Positions 59,205-64,000 of a DNA stretch of 64,000 bases are shown in pieces; position 1 is the stretch's first letter; the number at the start of each line of letters is the position of its first letter. This stretch comes from Beta vulgaris subsp. vulgaris (taxonomy: Eukaryota; Streptophyta; Magnoliopsida; Caryophyllales; Amaranthaceae): positions 57,674,122 to 57,738,121 of the forward strand of contig NC_079202.1 in the NCBI RefSeq assembly GCF_026745355.1. Direction: 5' to 3'. The position numbers and the translations under genes are program-made. A model generated the notes under the pieces. It was not told where the DNA came from and ran no database searches. It was given only the letters and a program-made list of their open reading frames with translations.

Positions 59205-59913
59205 GTGCATGCTGTCAGAATTATGTACTCCAATCCAAAAGATATGACACGAATTGTAACAACTAAAGTTACAAATTGCACAAATATAGTCAATTGAATT
59301 AAATTTATATCTTCTCTAGTTATTTTATATAGACGTTTTCTTTTTTGTTTTTTCTGTATGATTTTAACCATCAATACATTTTATTATGTTTTAGTAGAAA
59401 AATACAATGCAATGTTTTGAAAATATATATCGAGACATATCTAATAAGATTTCATATAGTAAGACTTATATGTTGTAGATTTGTAGAAGTATATGCTTCC
59501 TTTTTTTTTAGTTACAATAGTTCTACTTTCACACTTTTTATAAATTTCATCTCACGATCTCTAGAACATATATATGTTTTCTTAACCTTAAAAAGTAAGT
59601 TTCAGGTCCAATAAGTACAAATCAGCTTTTGATGAGGTCTAACACAACATTCAAAAATAAGTTCCAATAAACTTCAATCAGGTCTATTAAGTCTAGTTTT
59701 GATGAGTTCAGGTTTTTTCAGGTGAAAAGAACGCACCAATTGAGATATTATAAATTCATGACGCTCTATAACAAAGATTTTTTTAAAATTTTTACTTAAC
59801 TTTATTGGTAAATGAATTTACATTGACAAATATGATCGTCAAAATAATATTGGATAATAACATGAAACTTATCCCCTTAAACACATGTCCTCTTAAAAGT
59901 TAAGGTCGGAGGA
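59205..59913. other. Intergenic, nothing seen
   Basis: AT-rich spacer without recognisable genes or bounded repeats. Confidence 0.45.
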
Positions 59914-59921
59914 GTGTAAAC

Positions 59922-60257
59922 TAGGGGTTTTTATCGAACGAGCTGAACCCGAATAACATTGGGCTCGGCTCGAGCTCGTTAACTTTCCATGGACTCGGCT
60001 CGGCTCGTGAGCTTTTACTTTTTTTTTTTTTAAAATCTTTCTTCTCATATATACCTTAGATATAAAATATTTTTTTTTAGTATAAAATAATAAGCAAGTT
60101 GTTCACGAGCTTTTCGAGCCAAGCTGAACTTAGCTCGTTTAAGCCTCAAGCCAAACCCCGAACTCGAGCTGAGCCACACAACGAATCGAACTTTGACCGA
60201 GTCGAGTCCGAACTGTTCGCAAATTTGTCAAGTTAATTATTACCCCTAGTGCCCCTA
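59922..60257. mobile_element. hAT-like MITE with ctcgagctcg words, 336 bp
   Basis: Ends taggggtttttatcgaacga and, inversely, taggggcactaggggtaat. A perfect 8-bp duplication gtgtaaac flanks it (59914-59921, 60258-60265). The right end carries a doubled cccctagtg. Near both ends it is made of ggctcg/cgagct words. Confidence 0.87.
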
Positions 60258-60265
60258 GTGTAAAC

Positions 60266-61087
60266 TAGTAAACTTTGACGTTATAACCAATGCTGAATGC
60301 TGCGGCTATTGAAGACGAGGTAAACATGATCCAACTCTCCATCAAACAATTGGCTATCAAGCGGACCCCAGTTCAACTGGTCTGGAGTAGTTGTCCAAAT
60401 GTGATAAAATTGCAGCGTTCAACTCAAAGTCACAAATTCGTTGTTTAGCGCATAATTTGGAAATGTGGGTGACCTGATTTTGTAGCTGGTCACTGCTACT
60501 ATCAACTTCTGCTACATTTTCTTTGATTAATTTTTGTTCTACAACAACAATTTTACAACTGACAAAAATACCTATATTTACATTGCAGAGTTTCAAGCTG
60601 TTTATGTCAGATTATTGCAATCAATTTCGGTAATTTTCTCCATTCACATCTTAATTCATATTAATTCTTTCTTTTTCCGATTTTTTTATCCTTTAATTCA
60701 TGGTGGGTCGTTTGGGTATATAGCCGCAAATTCATTGCAATCAATTTCGGTAATTTGGGAACTTTTTGTTGTGAATGAAATTCTTATTAATTTTTGTATT
60801 TTTCACATTTAATTTGTGTATTTTTCACATGTTGACCTTTGTATTCTTGTCTTGATTAGGTTGATTTTTAGAAGTTTGAATTTTTCATTCAATTAGGTTA
60901 TTCATGTACAATCTCTTAGTAGGTTTCAGTTTCATTGAAAGTTTAGTTCTTTTGTATTGGACATATGATGGAATACCCAGTAAATTAATTTGATCAGTTG
61001 TTGAACTTCATGAAAATTTTGCACTATAAAAAAATGGGTTTTCCTATATCTTTCCCTTCTTCAATGTAGGTTCAAAGCAGTAGAGAA
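60266..61087 (+). promoter_or_regulatory. accA promoter and 5' UTR with probable leader intron
   Basis: No coding gene. A pyrimidine-rich acceptor (ttcttcaatgtag, exon from 61070) lies 18 bases before the ATG, so the leader is probably spliced. Two candidate donors sit in identical copies of attgcaatcaatttcggtaa: the GT falls at 60630 and at 60750. Confidence 0.5.
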
Positions 61088-64000
61088 ATGACCACTATAT
61101 CCCTAGCAGCAGGACATTGTGGTAGAGGAAGAGTAGTGGATGAATTAACTTCTGAATGTGGATTAAGGTCATTTTTTGGTAGTGGCAAGGAGGATGTTCT
61201 TGCTAGTGATTTGTTTGAAGGAAAGATCGGGATCCTAAACTTGTGTGTGATGAGGCCGTTGGGACACTCTCCGGTTAGGAGCAGCGGAAAAAGGCTATCT
61301 GTCATTGCAAAAGTTAAGAAAGTGAAGAAGAATGACTATCCTTGGCCGGATGACATCAATCCTAATCTAACGAGTGGACACTTGAGATACCTCTCTCACT
61401 TCAAGCCATTGGAACAGAAACCGAAACCTGTAACACTTGCATTTGAGAAACCATTGGTTGATCTCGAGCTAAAGATCATTGAGGTCAGTAACTTCTTTGC
61501 TTCCTCGTGTATTTTCGCATCTACAATTGATCATGTGGACCTGGTGGGATCGAATCTTGTTTACATCACTGTGTTTAGTCGCTCATACACACCAAAAAGA
61601 ATTTGATCATGTGGACATTGGATGATATTTTTTTATAGCACAATAGAAATAAATTGCAGATTTGGATGCCTATCTTGGTTTGTGCTCTTGATGTGTAAAT
61701 TTGTTGATGCAGAGTCCTAACTGAACCTTACAAGAGGTTTCTCTTGCATCAGTCGAAGGTATTATGTCTGTTGTTTGAGAATCGCTCCTCTCATTCTTGC
61801 AGGTACGGCGAATGGCAGATGAAACTGGTCTTGATTTCAGTGACCAAATCAGTGCTTTGGAGTTGAAATATCAACAGGTAACAGCATATAGAAAGTCATC
61901 TACTGCTTGAGAAGCATTATCTTGCACCCTGTATCTCTTGCTTGCTTCATCTCTTTCTTTAATTAGCTGTGATGTTCATGCATCTTTGGACTATATATAG
62001 CTGTAAGAAGACTCCTATGTTTACATTCTGCTGATGTGCTTTCTCATGATCTTGTTGCTATTAGGCTTTAAAGGATCTGTATACCCATTTGACACCACAT
62101 CAACGCTTAAATCTTGCTAGACATCCCAACAGGCCAACTGTCCTTGATCATGTTCTGAACATCACAGAAAAGGTATCTAGCAAATATCAATTAGTATTAA
62201 TGAATACTATATCTACTAATTGGGCAGAAATCTAAGGATACTGTTCTTGTCTTTGCATCTTTAAGTGGGTGGAACTCCATGGAGATCGTGCTGGCTATGA
62301 TGATCCAGCTATTGTTACTGGTATAGGAAGCATTGATGGTAGAAGCTATTTGTTCATCGGGCATCAAAAGGGAAGAAATACGAAGGAGAACATTTCTCGT
62401 AACTTCGCAATGCCGACTCCCCATGGGTATAAACAAATGAAAAATATCAAAGGAAACTAACATCTTAAGGAATGTTTTCCATTGGTTTTTGATAGAAAGT
62501 ATAAACTTTTAACAGGTACAGGAAGGCTTTGCGTATGATGAAATATGCTGATCATCATGGTTTTCCCATAATTACTCTTATTGACACACCGGGAGCTTAT
62601 GCTGATCTCAAGTCGGAGGAACTTGGTCAAGTAGGTAGAACTGTGTTTTTAAGTTTGTTTTAACAGAAGTTGTGAAACTATGAGGATTAGTTGATGTGAC
62701 TCTCTAAATACAGGGTGAAGCTATTGCTCAGAACATAAGGTCTATGTTTGGACTGAGGGTTCCTATCATCACAATAGTAACAGGTGAAGGTGGTTCTGGA
62801 GGAGCTCTGGCCATTGGCTGCTGCAATAAATTGTTTATGCTTGAGAATGCTGCTTTCTATGTTGCTAGGTATTCTTTAAAATTATCCTTTTTTATCTGGT
62901 TATTCCGCAGATGTGATTTTATATGACTCTATCATTCATCACTTGTCAATACATGTTACCTTATTTCTATTCTTTGGACAGCCCTGAAGCATGTGCTGCA
63001 ATATTATGGAAATCTGCCCAAGCAGCTCCAAAGGTATATGAGTTCCTATCCTTGTTTGTTATTAATAAGATTTTATGAAATACAGCCTTGTTAACTGCAT
63101 CAAAAAATTTCAATTACGTGAAAAGGCCGCTGAAAAGCTGAGGATCACAGCCCAAGAACACCTCCGACTAAAAATTGCTGATGCTATCATTCCTGTAAGC
63201 AGTTCTAAGTTCTCATATATCTTTCTGGAATTGACATGATGTCCCCCCCTCCCTGTTTTTCTTCTTCTGTGTAATTTAGGCTAAGCGAGGTGACTAGATT
63301 TCAACCTATAATTTATTGAAAATGAAAATTTCATATATCAGTGTAAAATCCAGCCTTAAGCTTCATCCCTATTCTCGTGACATCCTCATCATTGTTATAG
63401 TCTTTCTTTATGTGTATTTCATGATACACTTCCATTAAGACTTTTATTGCTTCTCTTCTCCCTATCCACTGAAAATCTGCAACGTTTTTTTTGTCAGTTC
63501 AGAAAATCAGTTGTCTTTCTCGCCAATTGAAATTTCTTATGTTGGAAGGTATATTACTTGGTTACAGGAGCCGCTTGGAGGAGCACATTCTGATCCTATA
63601 TGGACATCCCAGCAGATAAAAATCTCCATTTTACAAGCAATGAAGGTCAGCATCTTTAGCTCCTTCTGTGGAATTTAACAAACTCTTAAAAAATGTATTG
63701 TTAAATGCTAAACACTTATAGCTCAACAGAAAATGTTAACTTCCCATACTTGTTTGAGTCTTTGAAAGGATTCACAGTGATCTCCTAGAAATTCAATTGC
63801 TTTATGTCTGTATTTTCTATGATGATAAAGTGAAAGGGGAAACATAACTATATAAACTAACCGTGAAAAGGCAAATTGATGTGTGAATTATGGAGGTTTG
63901 CCCAAAATTATGCCTGTTAATTCTTTATAAAATCCAGGAATTGGGTAATATGAGTAAAGAGGAGTTGCTTCGACATCGTATGCTCAAGTTCCGTCATATT
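61088..64000 (+). CDS. CAC3: Plastid acetyl-CoA carboxylase carboxyltransferase alpha subunit, 3' end outside
   Basis: Alpha-CT of the multisubunit plastid ACCase; with the plastid-encoded beta-CT (AccD) it moves the carboxyl group from carboxybiotin to acetyl-CoA, the committed step of fatty-acid synthesis. Exons: 61088-61483, 61803-61877, 62065-62172, 62266-62426, 62516-62630, 62714-62868, 62982-63033, 63126-63194, 63568-63645 and 63938 onward. They are in phase and give 424 residues so far. The transit peptide covers about the first 70 residues. AccA features: [93 protein letters not shown] and the oxyanion-forming [14 protein letters not shown] (about 307-320). Then come [20 protein letters not shown] and [10 protein letters not shown]. 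Plant alpha-CT has a long coiled C-terminal extension that must lie beyond the window. Intact as far as seen. Confidence 0.95.

Overview
This is nuclear DNA of a flowering plant, almost certainly a eudicot. The evidence is GT-AG introns of 70 bp to 2.6 kb, AT-rich spacers, plastid-targeted proteins and plant-only families (R2R3-MYB, remorin, plant LIM). Dense small transposons fill most of the space between genes. I cannot name the species from the sequence. Exons were joined by hand, keeping reading phase and splice sites consistent; the joined proteins were checked against family sequences from memory, not by a search.

Layout. (1) 2-946 (+): 3' part of an intronless plastid N-acetylglutamate kinase gene. 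(2) 1921-2940 (+): plastid TPR protein of the SLOW GREEN 1 type. (3) 4.9-8.6 kb: a LINE scrap, tRNA-derived SINEs, a Helitron and Stowaway MITEs, several nested. (4) 8874-12170 (+): remorin, five exons. (5) 12890-16300 (-): R2R3-MYB of the MYB17 type, three exons. (6) 16.3-27.7 kb: gene-free, transposon-rich. (7) 27697-33849 (+): DDX6/Dhh1-type DEAD-box helicase (RH8-like), nine exons. (8) 33.9-38.6 kb: more MITEs. (9) 38671-40118 (-): two-LIM actin-binding protein of the PLIM2 type. (10) 41832-45884 (-): thirteen-exon DUF1446/AtuA-like protein with one GC-AG intron. (11) 47.3-52 kb: tandem duplications, a perfect 84-bp palindrome and a LINE split by a MITE. (12) 52014-57694 (+): CFIm25 mRNA 3'-end processing factor. 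(13) 61088 to the window end (+): plastid acetyl-CoA carboxylase carboxyltransferase alpha subunit, 3' end cut off.

The genes are independent and do not form an operon-like system. Three proteins work in plastids (NAGK, SG1, accA), two act on mRNA (CFIm25 in 3'-end processing, RH8 in decay and translational repression), remorin is a plasma-membrane protein and LIM binds actin.

The most distinctive content is the mobile DNA. At least five hAT-like MITEs have T(A)GGG-type ends and 8-bp target duplications. Four of them have interiors made of one short word repeated on both strands. Nested insertions can be ordered from their target-site duplications, including a Helitron that landed inside the target duplication of a SINE. 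I found no CRISPR array, rRNA, functional tRNA, LTR retrotransposon or defence-type gene cluster.
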